A stretch of DNA of 64,000 nt from Gammaproteobacteria bacterium (GCA_013816845.1 JACDDU010000006.1:1-64000), one strand, 5' to 3'. Positions 8,825-18,464 are shown, numbered from the stretch's first letter. The notes: a model not told the origin generated them from the letters alone. Numbers and translations are program-made.

Positions 8825-9522
8825 TTAACGCTTAATGTCTTCCGTTCTAAGAAAACATTGGGTACGCGTTTGGCTTTCAATTTTATTTCGTTCTTTTCGT
8901 AATGTAACTTTATGTGTTTTTTCTTCTTGTTCAATACGTTCTAGTTCCTTTTGTTGAGCGTCAGTTAAAAAGAAACTCCGAACTTCCCCATTTTCAATAC
9001 CCTGCTTTTGAGTGGCTCCTGCATGAAGGACAATTTGTACGTGCATGCCAACGAATTTTGAGTCAGGGCGTCTTTTTGGACTGGTAACAGCATGGACAAC
9101 AATATTGTGAAAATTCAATTTGTCCAGTTCATCAGTAATTTTTTTCGCTAAACATTTGTCACCCTCTGTAAGAAGACCTGTTTCACAGCTAACAATGTAC
9201 AGATGTTTAACTGCTAGTTTATCTTCCTTTGTAAATTTTTTAAGAAACTCATCTGAAAATTTGCTTGCAAATTCTTCAGGTTTATATTGACTTAAAGTTG
9301 CGGCATTAGAGTGGCCTACGCAAACGATCGTTTCTAACTCGCGCGCATTATTATCTCTTTAAAACAATTTTCACTTTCTTGAGCAAATACGATGGATGTA
9401 TCTTCTTCACTAAGACCAAATTTTGTTTTGATGGCATTAGCGCAACCTTGCACTTGGTCAGTAGCTTCTAAGACTAATAATCGGAGTTTCATAGGAATAT
9501 TTTCTCTTATATTTTTGTTCAT
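8825..9522 (-). pseudogene. Frameshifted gene with a possible His/Cys dyad domain
   Basis: Two frames join into one protein of about 230 residues. The N-terminal frame (9522 to about 9340) gives MKLRLLVLEATDQVQGCANA and ends MRAS-stop. The second frame runs NARELETIVCVGHSNAATLS, then VKHLYIVSCETGLLTEGD, and on to the stop at 8825. The join needs one base near 9350. The GHS and SCETG blocks after beta-strand-like segments resemble the His and Cys sites of clan CD cysteine peptidases (C80/caspase-like), but this is only a pattern match. The C-terminal 50 residues are a charged helix (QKELERIEQEEKTHKVTL). It looks recently broken, since both parts are otherwise uninterrupted. Confidence 0.55.
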
Positions 9523-9573
9523 TTTAAACGAGTTAGATTAAGCTAATCTGAAAAGAGGTTTATGCAAGCTACT

Positions 9574-10389
9574 CTAATAAGTATGATCAAGGCGGGATTT
9601 GACACCATGGTATTCTGGTTGTGTTGTGTTAAATGTTTTTTCGTTAGCAGGGGGAAAGAGCGTATGATTAAACGTCTTTTGGCTAGAAGAAAAGGGCACG
9701 GTAACGCCTGGTCCTTTTACAGTTGATTTTGGGTGGGCTAGAGCAAAAAATCGAGTAAGCAACGATGGTTGCGGCGTAGAATTATTTGGTACTTCAGTTT
9801 TCTTTGTATTTTTACTTTGACATTTGGTTTTGTATTCATAAATACGTGTTGCTATATGATCTATGCCATCATACAGCGTTGCCAAAGTATAAAGAACAGA
9901 AAATTTAACGCCAAAAGAAAATGCCTTCGCTGCTGCTACTGCTGCCATAAGAATTAAAGGACCAAAGATTGTGCCACCAATTAATCCGGCGAGAGCACCT
10001 ACTATTGCCCCAAAAATAATACCAGCAGGCCCTGCGGCTATGCCGAGTATTGCGCCAACAACTATCCCACTGCCTACACCAACGATGAGACCTCCATATA
10101 ATCCCACCATACGAGCCTTATATAAGGTCTCATTCGAGATAGAGAAGGATAGCTCGTTGACGCGGTCACGATTGGATTGGGATGAAGAGGGCCCATGTGC
10201 TTTTTTTAAGTTAGTAACAGCTTCTGCATCTAAATAGGGAGTAACCAAAGCTTCAAGGGTTTTGGGTTTGCCACCGTCCCCTGACCCTATAGGCATGTTT
10301 AATATACTTGGCCGTTGATCGGTGTCGTGGGGATGTAAATAAGCATATTTTCTTTTGGCTTTTTCCAGCCTAGGGAAAGAAAACCGCAT
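9574..10389 (-). CDS. Glycine-zipper membrane protein, possible effector
   Basis: 271 residues. Residues 1-90 are polar and basic. Residues about 92-170 form a long Gly/Ala-rich hydrophobic region (GLIVGVGSGIVVGAILGIAA and GAIVGALAGLIGGTIFGP), with the GxxxG spacing of glycine zippers and room for two or three membrane helices. The remaining 100 residues are polar, Ser/Thr/Pro-rich and probably disordered. There is no signal peptide. Proteins with a central glycine-zipper hairpin and soluble tails are common among secreted proteins of intracellular bacteria, but this family is not one I can name. Confidence 0.6.
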   Translation of the reverse strand: MRFSFPRLEKAKRKYAYLHPHDTDQRPSILNMPIGSGDGGKPKTLEALVTPYLDAEAVTNLKKAHGPSSSQSNRDRVNELSFSISNETLYKARMVGLYGGLIVGVGSGIVVGAILGIAAGPAGIIFGAIVGALAGLIGGTIFGPLILMAAVAAAKAFSFGVKFSVLYTLATLYDGIDHIATRIYEYKTKCQSKNTKKTEVPNNSTPQPSLLTRFFALAHPKSTVKGPGVTVPFSSSQKTFNHTLFPPANEKTFNTTQPEYHGVKSRLDHTY

Positions 10390-10731
10390 AGGTTAAATTC
10401 TTTAAGATTAAATGGAATAAACTCAGTATATATAAAGTGCCTTAAGAAACTATTAGTTCTGCGCCCCTAAAATCGTGCCAAAAGATTATCTTAAGGTGGG
10501 TAAAAAGCTATCGTAGCTCAAAATGATCCTACCGCAAGGATTCATCAACTGCGGTTTTCAGCCATAGGTTCCAGCTGCGCCGCCCAGAAAAATAATTTTA
10601 TCCCAGGATAGATCTGCAAAAATGCTTATGCCGCTTGAGCCACCCACTACATATGAATGGATTCTTTTATAAACCTATAGAATTCCACCGTGGCGAATAC
10701 TGCCAGTGCATTAATTCAGATTTTAGGTTTA
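10390..10731. other. Non-coding, decayed
   Basis: About 340 bp. The minus strand has a short Gly-rich open segment (VGGSSGISIFADLSWDKII) near 10570-10650 that may be a gene remnant. No start, stop structure or family can be supported. Confidence 0.3.
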
Positions 10732-10993
10732 TTAAAATGGCGTGATTATTCCTTTATAGAGGGAGCTTTTTAACGAAGGAAGCTTACTTTTTTCTTTACG
10801 CTCATGGAGGACTTGTTCAGCAAAGGTTTTAATAATTTCTTCCAAAGGTTTAACCTTGAATGCTGAATGGTGATTGACGAATCACATTTTTCCCATGTTT
10901 TTTTAATAATTTCCCTTAAATCATTTATTTTTTCTTTTTCTTCTGGATTTAATCATTTGTGTCCTTTCGGGTGAGCTGCGTGACACTCTCTAC
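10732..10993 (-). pseudogene. C-terminal remnant of an unidentified gene
   Basis: The minus strand has coding-like blocks in two frames: ECHAAHPKGHK, a stop codon, LNPEEKEKINDLREIIKKTW and EKCDSS, then after a one-base shift AFKVKPLEEIIKTFAEQVLH followed by ERKEKSKLPSLKSSLYKG and a stop at 10732. Charged amphipathic helices like these are common at effector C-termini. Upstream sequence is missing. Function unknown. Confidence 0.4.
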
Positions 10994-11039
10994 CAGTAAC
11001 TAATATCCTAGGCCTTAATATTTCAATTGAGCCCAAATC

Positions 11040-11429
11040 ATGGAGCAAAACGTATTATCCTTAGATGAAGTTAAATTACACTTTGAACACTGGCGAGCGA
11101 CTCGTACAAAAAAGCGCGAAAGAATTCCAAAACATTTATGGGACGAGGTCAAGACACTGATTGATCGTTATTCGCTAGCTGATATTACTAAAGCGTTAAG
11201 CATCAATACCGGTCAAATGAAGGATAATCTTAAATCGACATTAGTTTCTACCCAGATTAATTTTGTCGAAGCGCAAACCGAATCCCCATCATCGTTAGCC
11301 AAGAAATCTTTTATACCGTTTCCCGATAGCAAACAAATGTGTTCTATTGAGTTACATCTAGAAACCAAGCAACGATTTGATTCCTGCTTAACACTTTACA
11401 TGATTATTGCTTGGGTATTCTTTACTTAA
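11040..11429 (+). pseudogene. IS66 accessory protein (TnpA-type) fused to IS4 debris
   Basis: Starts MEQNVLSLDEVKLHFEHWRA and continues TRTKKRERIPKHLWDEV, matching the small DNA-binding accessory protein encoded at the 5' end of IS66-type elements in this bacterial group. The similarity ends at about codon 110 (MCSIELHLETKQ). The next bases encode CLTLYMIIAW, which belongs to the C-terminal part of IS4-type transposases, and the frame then terminates. The ORF is therefore an accidental chimera produced where an IS66 fragment joins an IS4 fragment. The partner genes tnpB and tnpC do not follow. Confidence 0.7.
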
Positions 11430-11698
11430 GCATGCTAGCACGAGAATGTCCTGACGCATCATGCCATATTGTTTTTACCGAAGAAGAATGGAAAGTAGCG
11501 TATATGATGGCTCATCATAAAAAACCACCAAATAAACCTATTCCTCTATCAAAAATGCTAAATTTAATTGCACAATTTGGTGGATATCTTAATAGAAAAA
11601 ATGATGGGGAACCTGGTCCTACTGCAATATGGATTGGACTACAAAGGTTGAGGAATTTTATTAAGGCTAAAAATGTTTATGACGGCATCAGTATCTAA
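11370..11698 (+). pseudogene. IS4-family transposase, C-terminal fragment
   Basis: CLTLYMIIAW, then after a one-base shift GILYLSMLARECPDASCHIV followed by FTEEEWKVAYMMAHHKKPP, and finally GGYLNRKNDGEPGPTAIW and LQRLRNF. This is the standard C-terminal end of IS4/Tn5-like transposases. The N-terminal two thirds are missing here, while an N-terminal fragment of the same kind lies at 4806-5491. The two may be halves of one element separated by insertions and rearrangement. Confidence 0.8.
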
Positions 11699-11964
11699 AC
11701 TCATGGGTAATGATGTGCTGAGATGGGGTAAGATCAAAAGCTTATACACTGGAAAAATAATATCTTTTTTTCCGAAAGAAAACATTGCCAATATTGGTTG
11801 ATGTGTCCGTTTTATGAAATACATAATAATTCTCTTATTTTCAATCATTTGTTATCAGCCACCCAAACCCTGCATTTTCTCCTTCAAAAATGCAATGAAC
11901 CAATTAATAAAGTCTTTGAACAAATGTTATAATTGTTTTATATAAAGAAACGAGGGAAATGACA

Positions 11965-12459
11965 ATGGACTCACGAGACCCAAAGCGAGGAATTTTTAAA
12001 TCCACGAATCTGGAAAACGTTCAAAAGATAATGAGTGAAGCTAATGCGCTAGAGAAACCCACAAAAGCAGCATGGTTGCTTAGAGATAGTACTACGCTAC
12101 TAGGATCTTATACAGCAACTTTTTATAATAGCAAGGATAAAATTTTGAATCATATTCGTCTTGCAATAATAACTGAGGATGCTCCTTCTGAAGTAAATAA
12201 TAATACTAGCAATAGACGATGGGTGAATTTCAATAATAATCCACAGACCTATAAAAACTCTCTTTATAAGGGAAAACTTTCACCAAAAGATTGGGAAACT
12301 TTGTTGAATTTTCTATATACAGCTTATCATCTAGACCCAGCAAATATGCTTACTCCTAATGATAGTGAAAAGTCTCTTATTCAAGATTATTATCCTATCA
12401 ATGATTCAGATTTTTATGCTCAAAATAATAGGTCACCAGAAAATAATCCACGAGGATGA
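11965..12459 (+). CDS. SH2-domain-like protein, putative effector
   Basis: 164 residues from the ATG at 11965, which has GAGGG eight bases upstream; an ATG two codons earlier is possible but too close to that site. Residues 37-42 read WLLRDS, followed by LGSYTATFYN, and then NHIRLA around residue 62. This order matches the SH2 signature: the FLVRES-like strand with its phosphotyrosine-binding Arg (Arg40), a Gly-Xaa-Tyr strand, and a His-hydrophobic strand. Bacterial SH2 proteins are known as Legionella effectors that bind host phosphotyrosine. The C-terminal 70 residues are Asn/Asp-rich and not assigned. A hairpin follows the stop. The call rests on the motif only, without an alignment. Confidence 0.6.
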   Translation: MDSRDPKRGIFKSTNLENVQKIMSEANALEKPTKAAWLLRDSTTLLGSYTATFYNSKDKILNHIRLAIITEDAPSEVNNNTSNRRWVNFNNNPQTYKNSLYKGKLSPKDWETLLNFLYTAYHLDPANMLTPNDSEKSLIQDYYPINDSDFYAQNNRSPENNPRG

Positions 12460-12495
12460 TCTGACTTTCTATTCCAAGGGGTGCAGGTTGATTCA

Positions 12496-12518
12496 CAGAA
12501 CGCCATTTAGGCGTTCTG
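12496..12518. terminator. Hairpin between convergent genes
   Basis: CAGAACGCC, loop ATTTA, GGCGTTCTG: a perfect 9-bp stem, extended by an outer GGTTG/CAACC pairing. It lies between the SH2-like gene and the convergent GH3 fragment. There is no strong T run on either side, so termination is plausible but not certain. Confidence 0.6.
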
Positions 12519-12535
12519 CAGAGCAACCCTAAAGA

Positions 12536-13223
12536 TCAAAAGTCATCCGTTAATCCGTAACCACGCGGATTAATAATTTCAGTTGGTTCTGTAGGATTAG
12601 GAATGTTAATAGGTAGTTTGGCCTTTGCCCGGCTTATGCCAAAGATAATCCGAGTTAATGCTTGCATGCTTGGACCACGATAATATCCGTGATTACCATC
12701 GGTGAGATAACCATAAAAATTATAACCAGCTAACATCACATCTGAAACGTCTTTATAATTAGGTAAATCGTAAGGAGCTAATAAACTAATGAAGATAGTT
12801 TTTTTCCCCTGTTTTTTAGCATACTGTAACGCTTGATAAGCAAAATATGCATCGCTATAGTTACTTTTCTCGCGTACTAAGAAAGAATTACTGCTATCTT
12901 TGCTATCTCCGATTAGCATGCTAGAAGAAGCTGAAATGTTTTGTGGCTTGTAGGGGATTTTGTTAAAACCTAATCTTTTGAAATTTGTTAATGGCGATAG
13001 CGACTTTGTAGTACTATTCCCAACAATAACAATATCTGCATTATCTATGGCATGCTTTTCAGCATCTAAATCCGTATCAGCCATTTTAACAAAGCTTATT
13101 TGAAGATTTTGCGGTACTTTATGTTCTTCTTGCAATCTCGTAATTTCAACCGCAATACCTGCACCTTGTTCTAGCCCATCATTTACTCTAAAAAATTTTG
13201 GATCAATAGGTGCAACATCACCG
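12536..13223 (-). pseudogene. Glycoside hydrolase family 3, C-terminal domain fragment
   Basis: An open frame of about 229 codons with no initiator; it begins abruptly near 13223 after a stop. Blocks such as NADIVIVGNSTTKSLSP, KKTIFISLLAPYDLPNY, DVMLAGYNFYGYL and GPSMQALTRIIFG followed by KLPINIP match the C-terminal domain of GH3 beta-N-acetylhexosaminidase/beta-glucosidase-type enzymes. The N-terminal catalytic barrel with the nucleophile Asp is missing, so no activity is expected. The break point is beside another gene stub and the Tn3 transposon, so rearrangement at the transposon probably removed the 5' part. Confidence 0.7.
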
Positions 13224-13390
13224 CTTCGTCAATATGAAGAATCATTTCAAGAAGCTGGGGTTCCCTTCTTTGTACATGGTGTTCAAGGCGGCAGAATCGG
13301 AGGAAATCTTTTAGACCAAGTTATCTCCGATATAAATGATCCATTATTTCTTAAACGCTTTCAAGATGGCTTCGAAACCTCAGCAACATT
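13209..13390 (+). pseudogene. Unidentified gene stub cut by the Tn3 transposon
   Basis: The plus strand is open and protein-like: SPLRQYEESFQEAGVPFFVH, GVQGGRIGGNLLDQVISDIN, then DPLFLKRFQDGFETSAT up to 13390, where the transposon inverted repeat begins and replaces the natural sequence. No start is visible, since the 5' side runs into the GH3 fragment in opposite orientation. I do not recognise the family. The rest of the gene is not found on the far side of the transposon. Confidence 0.5.
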
Positions 13391-13423
13391 GGGTTTCGTG
13401 ACATATAGGGACGAATTGTTACG
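13391..13423 (+). repeat. Left terminal inverted repeat of the Tn3-family transposon
   Basis: Begins GGGTTTCG and continues TGACATATAGGGACGAATTG, ending TTACG. Matches the reverse complement of 19759-19791 at 30 of 33 positions. The tnpA stop codon is 12 bp inside the repeat's inner edge. Confidence 0.85.
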
Positions 13424-13434
13424 TTTGAGTTTGA

Positions 13435-16400
13435 TTAAACCGCATCATGTTCAATTTTGAGTGACAAAATCTTGGCTATGTCGAACTTTGAACTGTTGGC
13501 TGCTTTTGTAAAATCATATTCTCCGCGCATATTAACATGCTGCCATGTCATAAGGGAGCCGTTTTTGATGGTGCCAAGTAGGTCAGATTGATCTTGAGCT
13601 TTTTTTGTATTAATCAATCGCTGCGATAAGTAGAGGTAATTCCAAAGAATAATGGCATTTTGTATGAGAGTTTTGCAGGCAGTTACTATTTCCTGCTCTT
13701 CACGGGTAGGAACCGGGAATTCGCCATTCTTATCAAAAAATACGGCCTTAGAAAACTTGTTAGACAACTCAACTCGGTTTAATTGCTTTTCAATGTGTTG
13801 GCGCAGTTCAACATCATCAATATAAGTTACAATAAATTGTGTTTTAATAATGCGACCAAACTCTTTTGTTGCTTTATATAATGGGTGATCTTTGGCGTAC
13901 GAGCTTAATCGCTTAAATAAACGTGATGCGCTAGTTTCTTTTAATTTAATCGTGGTCATAAATCTAAGTACATCATCCCAATGTTCACGAAGTAAATTGG
14001 AATTGATGGTTCGACTCGGTAAAATCTTGTAACCCTTTTTAGCGTATGTTTGACGTGCTGAAAATGCGTAAATATATTGGTTGTTAAGGTTCTTAAAGCG
14101 AGGTGCAAAACTGGTGCCAATAAAGTGAGATGTTGCGAAAATAGATTCTGTAAAACCATGCATATCAGTTGAATGAATATTACTTTTAATTACATCATTA
14201 TGGAGTAAACCATCAATAACATATGCAGCCTCTCTTTCCGATGCACTGATTACAGTTGAGTAGAAAAGGGAGTTTTTTTCATCAACAAATGTATACACAC
14301 TAACACCTTTGTCTTTACCAAAATATTTGAAAGAATAATTAGCAAGCAGTGAATCTACCGACACTTGATATTTTTGTCCATCACTCGCCGTATGGGTAAT
14401 CTCGGCATGATATTTAAATACATTTGATAAAGAAAGTTTATTAATGAAATCTATAATGGTGTTATTTGCAGAGTGAATATTTCCCAATGTAAAAAACCAA
14501 TTCACTGTTTGACGTAAAGTATTTCCATTAATCCCGATCGAAATGTGACTAATTTTATCAATACCGATGTTGTGTCCTTTCGCCATCAAGCCAGCAATAA
14601 TTGTTTCTGACGTAGGCTTAAGTTTCTGGTTCTTGACACTGTAGTGCTTAAAGTCATCGGCGAATTGAGTGACCTTGTTTATATCACTGAGTATCTGAAT
14701 GATAGGTATAAAGCCAGATTCTAACAATAAATCAGCTATAGTCTCGGTGTTCTTTTTCTCTAAGCGTGGTGTACTCAAGGTGTAACTATTATTATCGTCA
14801 AAATAAATTTGTAAATTTTTATTTTTCTCAATACGTTGATTAATGCGATGATAGCGATCATCTAATATATCTTTAAATTGTGAAAGAACCTGTTCGATAT
14901 CGGCAAAGTGCATTAATCCTGCGGATTCAAGAAGCGAATCCTTATTAGTTTTCCATAGCACTTCAGAAATTAAATAGTCCTGAATAGCTTTATATTGGTA
15001 GGAATATTTAAGATTTAGGCTGCCTGCCTTAATGCAGCTTGCCATATGAATAAATAACAAAACTTTGTATAAGGATTGACGTATTTTATTATCAGCATCA
15101 TAAACAATTCTTTTTTGGTTATTATCCAAAAATTCTGTTGGAGCATGCTGATCAATATTGCCATCTTTTTGCTTAAAATATTGGATAGCTGAGATGATTT
15201 TTGGATCAGATGTATCGGAATTAAAATCAACTGACTTGACAATCCTTGAAACACGACGTTGCAATCGCATTGATAGCTTCTCTAACATATTATAATAAGT
15301 ATCATCATTAAGAAATTGTCTTAATTGCTGGCTTTTAGTTATAGGCGCCTGTTGGTTAATTTTTTCCTGAATAACTTGGTTTTGTTGGATAAGATTTTTA
15401 ATTTCACTAATTTTATTATGATCTGAAAGATGATCTTGATTAATAATTTCTGTTATCTCAATAATTAACTTTTCCAGGTACTCTTGTTCATCAATCAATT
15501 GCTTCATCAAAATAAGTCGATCACCACGTTGTGCATGTTCATTAGCAATTCGATTATTTTTGGCTTGATTTCGAATAGATTGAACTGATTTTAAAAAAAT
15601 ATCAATCGATGAATCTTGTCGTAGATAAAACTGATGCTGAACATAGCACTCAGATGTAAATACAACCTCGCCTTATCTGGCATTTGTTTAAGTTGGCTAA
15701 GTTTTGCTTTTTTTACCCATGTTGCATAGTAGTAACTACTATTAGCCGAAAGCTTTAGCTCTTGTAGAAGAGGAAGAACAATATAGAAAGTCATTTTGAT
15801 TTGATTGAATACGTCCATTTCAGCATCAATTTGTTTCACTTGTGTTGATTGATTATGAGTCTTCCATTGTGTAATTAATGGAGATACAGATTCATGGTTT
15901 TCATCTAAGATTAAGAGTAATTTATTTATCTGTTCTGACACGATTTTTTGTTTAATAATGGTTACCAAATCATTTTCAATCGAATTATAAATTTTAGTTA
16001 TGTTATCAGAAAAATAATGATAGCTGGGTATCTCAATTTGTCGTTGATGACATTGCGATGCTAAATAATAAATAATTTCCCTAGGTTGCATGTGTTTTGA
16101 AATTAGATTTTCTAACTGCGATTTCATCCATTCTTTTTCATCTGTATCGAAATAACGAAAATTCATTGCCTTTAAAATAGCTATTTGATGCTCTCCGCAA
16201 ATTTTTCGTTTTTCCTGGTAATCATTTAAATCAATACTAGAGTAGGGGATATCTAATTGCTGAGAAATATAACGAATATCAGGTAAACAAAAATCAGTGA
16301 CAAGGAAAAATCGACCGCTTGCGCGAAAATAACCCCATTGCAATACCATGCAGACTTTATTGGTAGGTGTTCTCAAATTCTTTAATAAAGAAGTAGTTTG

Positions 16401-16501
16401 TCATTAAGATGGAAGTATTTTTGTCGTTGCTCTACTGAAAAACGAGGTGGCTTATCAAATAGCATTATTTCCTCCGGTGAAAGAATGCTTAGGCGTGGCA
16501 T
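13435..16501 (-). pseudogene. tnpA: Tn3-family transposase TnpA, two frameshifts
   Basis: About 1020 codons, the normal size for a Tn3-family transposase (DDE, cointegrate formation). The start at 16499-16501 gives MPRLSILSPEEIMLFDKPPR, a typical N-terminus. The frame is lost near 16392 and resumes as LRTPTNKVCMVLQWGYFRAS followed by GRFF. It is lost again near 15652, after YLHLSAM, where the expected continuation CYVQHQFYLRQD is in another frame. From there it is open to 13435, including the catalytic-domain blocks YVIDGLLHND, STDMHGFTESIFATSHFIG and LMTWQHVNMRGEYDF near the end. Two independent frameshifts mean the transposase is inactive. The gene starts 9 bp after the recombinase stop, so the two were one operon. 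Confidence 0.85.
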
Positions 16502-16510
16502 TATGCTTCC

Positions 16511-17716
16511 TTAATTTTTTGAAGAAGACTTTATCTTTCGAAGTGATAAATGTCGAGTTGCCTCAAAACGATCTGTCTGTGCCACATGTCGGTAAAGCAT
16601 GGTTGTACCAATGTCGCTATGCCCAGCGTTTTCTTGCGCGACCTTAAGAGGTGCACCAGAGTCTAAGAGATAGGTGACGTAACTATGTCGTAACCAATGG
16701 GCTGAAGCTTGGCGTAGTTTTGATGCTTTTTGTGGATGATCAGGTTCAAACTGATTAGCACCCAGATTAAATGCCCATTTTAATATTTGGTCAATTCTCC
16801 GTGGTCGAATGGATTGTTTTAAGTTCTGCATGGGGATAAGTGGTGTATTTTTTCGAAATTTCGGTTGCGGAGTAGGTAAGCTTACTTTTTCCCTGAAATT
16901 AGCTAATGCTTCTCTTAATTCATCTGGCACAGGAATTTCGCGTAATTTTTTCCCTTTACCAATTACCCGTAAAAACCAATTTCCTTCTCGCTGCATAAAA
17001 TTGCCCATACTATGATTAGCAGCTTCCGCAATGCGAAGCCCGGAATAAAATAGCAATAATATAATGTAGCGCGCACGTATAGCTTGAAATGCTTTCGTAT
17101 CATCGTCAGTTGGGTACTCAGACAATGCATTCAGCGTCGCATGAATTTCATCCAATTCTAAATAACGATCAATAATACGTGGTTTAGCTTGATTCCGCCG
17201 CTTACGACGTCTATTAACTGCAAGTGGATTTCCGACGAGGTAATTTGTTTGTACTAAATAGTTAAAAAATGAATCTAAAATTTTAATCGACTTTTTAATT
17301 GAATTAGCGCCTAAACCCCTTACAAAAGGGCGCCAATCTGAATTTAGCGTACCATCTTTTTTTAACCGCCCAATACTAGGACCACACCATAGCTTTTTTG
17401 GAGAGGGATTTTTCAAAAAATCTTGATAATTGGTTAAGTGATCACGGCGCAGGCTGGATATATTTACTTTAGCCACATGAATACACCACAACAATAATCT
17501 TTCAACTTCCTTAGCATATGAACGCAGGGTTTCTACTGAATCCTTGTACTCACTAAGAAATATTGAAATAGCATCGGCATCATTCTTGGCATCAATGAGT
17601 GCTGCCCCAAGTTCTTTGTTATAATCATCATGCGCAAATTTAACAATATTTTTGCCTATATTGTCAGTGCCTTCAGCCATGATAAATAATGGTGTAATTG
17701 TGTTTAGATTTACCAT
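16511..17716 (-). CDS. Tyrosine recombinase, TnpI-like resolvase of the transposon
   Basis: 401 residues. The N-terminal SAM-like core-binding domain lies at about 45-165 and the catalytic domain at 185-385. Active-site residues are visible: Arg228 in SGLRIAEA, Lys255 in VIGKGKKLRE, His340 and Arg343 in HWLRHSYVTYLL, His366 in NAGHSDIGTTMLY and the nucleophile Tyr375. The complete set predicts an active enzyme. Located directly upstream of tnpA in the same direction, it most likely resolves transposition cointegrates. The start is supported by AGGG seven bases upstream. The target site should be in the 169-bp gap to the first passenger gene. Unlike tnpA it is intact. Confidence 0.85.
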   Translation of the reverse strand: MVNLNTITPLFIMAEGTDNIGKNIVKFAHDDYNKELGAALIDAKNDADAISIFLSEYKDSVETLRSYAKEVERLLLWCIHVAKVNISSLRRDHLTNYQDFLKNPSPKKLWCGPSIGRLKKDGTLNSDWRPFVRGLGANSIKKSIKILDSFFNYLVQTNYLVGNPLAVNRRRKRRNQAKPRIIDRYLELDEIHATLNALSEYPTDDDTKAFQAIRARYIILLLFYSGLRIAEAANHSMGNFMQREGNWFLRVIGKGKKLREIPVPDELREALANFREKVSLPTPQPKFRKNTPLIPMQNLKQSIRPRRIDQILKWAFNLGANQFEPDHPQKASKLRQASAHWLRHSYVTYLLDSGAPLKVAQENAGHSDIGTTMLYRHVAQTDRFEATRHLSLRKIKSSSKN

Positions 17717-17829
17717 AAAAATGCCCTATTCCATATATGCAGATAATAAGGGTACTCGGTAATCATTGTTGTGTCCAGAACATCTACACTGTATAATTCG
17801 CCACATTATTTACGTATTATGATTCAATT

Positions 17830-17847
17830 TAGATCTGGATTGATCTA
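17830..17847. promoter_or_regulatory. Small inverted repeat in the recombinase/passenger gap
   Basis: TAGATC, six bases, GATCTA. It lies in the only non-coding gap between the recombinase and the divergent passenger genes, where a resolution site or operator is expected. The arms are short, so function is a guess. Confidence 0.3.
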
Positions 17848-17885
17848 GGCCAAATAACTTCTACTTTCGTACAGGTAAAAATATT

Positions 17886-18464
17886 ATGAAAATGTTCGTT
17901 AATCTAAAGTTCTTTCTTTATGTCGGATCAATCATTTTATGTATGTTAGCATTCAACATTGTATTCGCTGCTTCAAATGATTTTCATCGCGTTTCGTTGT
18001 ATGGTGGAAACCTAACAATTAATATACCGAGTAGTTTTAATTCACCTCCAGAAGATGATTCTATATCTAGATTTGCAGAACTAGATACTAAACAAAAATT
18101 TTCTGGCTGGAATAAACCTAAGTATGTATTTGTTGACAAAAATCATAATAACATTATCGTCGATTTAATTAAGAGCCGATCAACACTTGATGATTATCTA
18201 AATAATTTAGAACAATTTGTGAAACAACAAAATCCCTATGCTACTGTTTATGAGAAAAGGAAATTGATTATTAATGGGCACAATTTTGTAATGGTTAAAG
18301 TTAAATCCCCCATGCCCGATTCTTCCACACTTTATAATTGCACCATCGCAACTATTGTACATAACAAGCGATTGGAGTTCCTAATATTTTTAAATGACAG
18401 TAACTATAAAAATTGGAATGATATTATTCAGAAAATTGTTGCGTCTATAAAAATTAATGAATAA
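17886..18464 (+). CDS. Secreted hypothetical protein, transposon passenger
   Basis: 192 residues. A signal peptide is evident: a basic start (MKMFVNLKFF), a hydrophobic core and a probable cleavage after VFAA near residue 29. The mature part is a mixed alpha/beta protein with NLTINIPSSFNSPPEDDSI early on and a C-terminal hydrophobic strand plus helix (LEFLIFLNDSNYKNWNDIIQ, then KIVASIKINE). This pattern resembles small periplasmic proteins of the DcrB/PsbP-like type, but I cannot assign it. It is the first of three same-strand genes in the transposon, followed 58 bp later by a membrane protein, so an envelope role is likely. Confidence 0.65.
   Translation: MKMFVNLKFFLYVGSIILCMLAFNIVFAASNDFHRVSLYGGNLTINIPSSFNSPPEDDSISRFAELDTKQKFSGWNKPKYVFVDKNHNNIIVDLIKSRSTLDDYLNNLEQFVKQQNPYATVYEKRKLIINGHNFVMVKVKSPMPDSSTLYNCTIATIVHNKRLEFLIFLNDSNYKNWNDIIQKIVASIKINE

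Noticed and set aside
9769-10237. Plus-strand frames rich in Pro/Ile
   Set aside because: Antisense of the glycine-zipper protein; the composition is what the complement of Gly/Ala codons gives.
11639-11848. 69-codon minus-strand frame
   Set aside because: Overlaps the IS4 C-terminal fragment in antisense and has no start signal.
13956-15254. Minus-strand frames of 67 and 79 codons
   Set aside because: Shadows of the Tn3 transposase in other frames.
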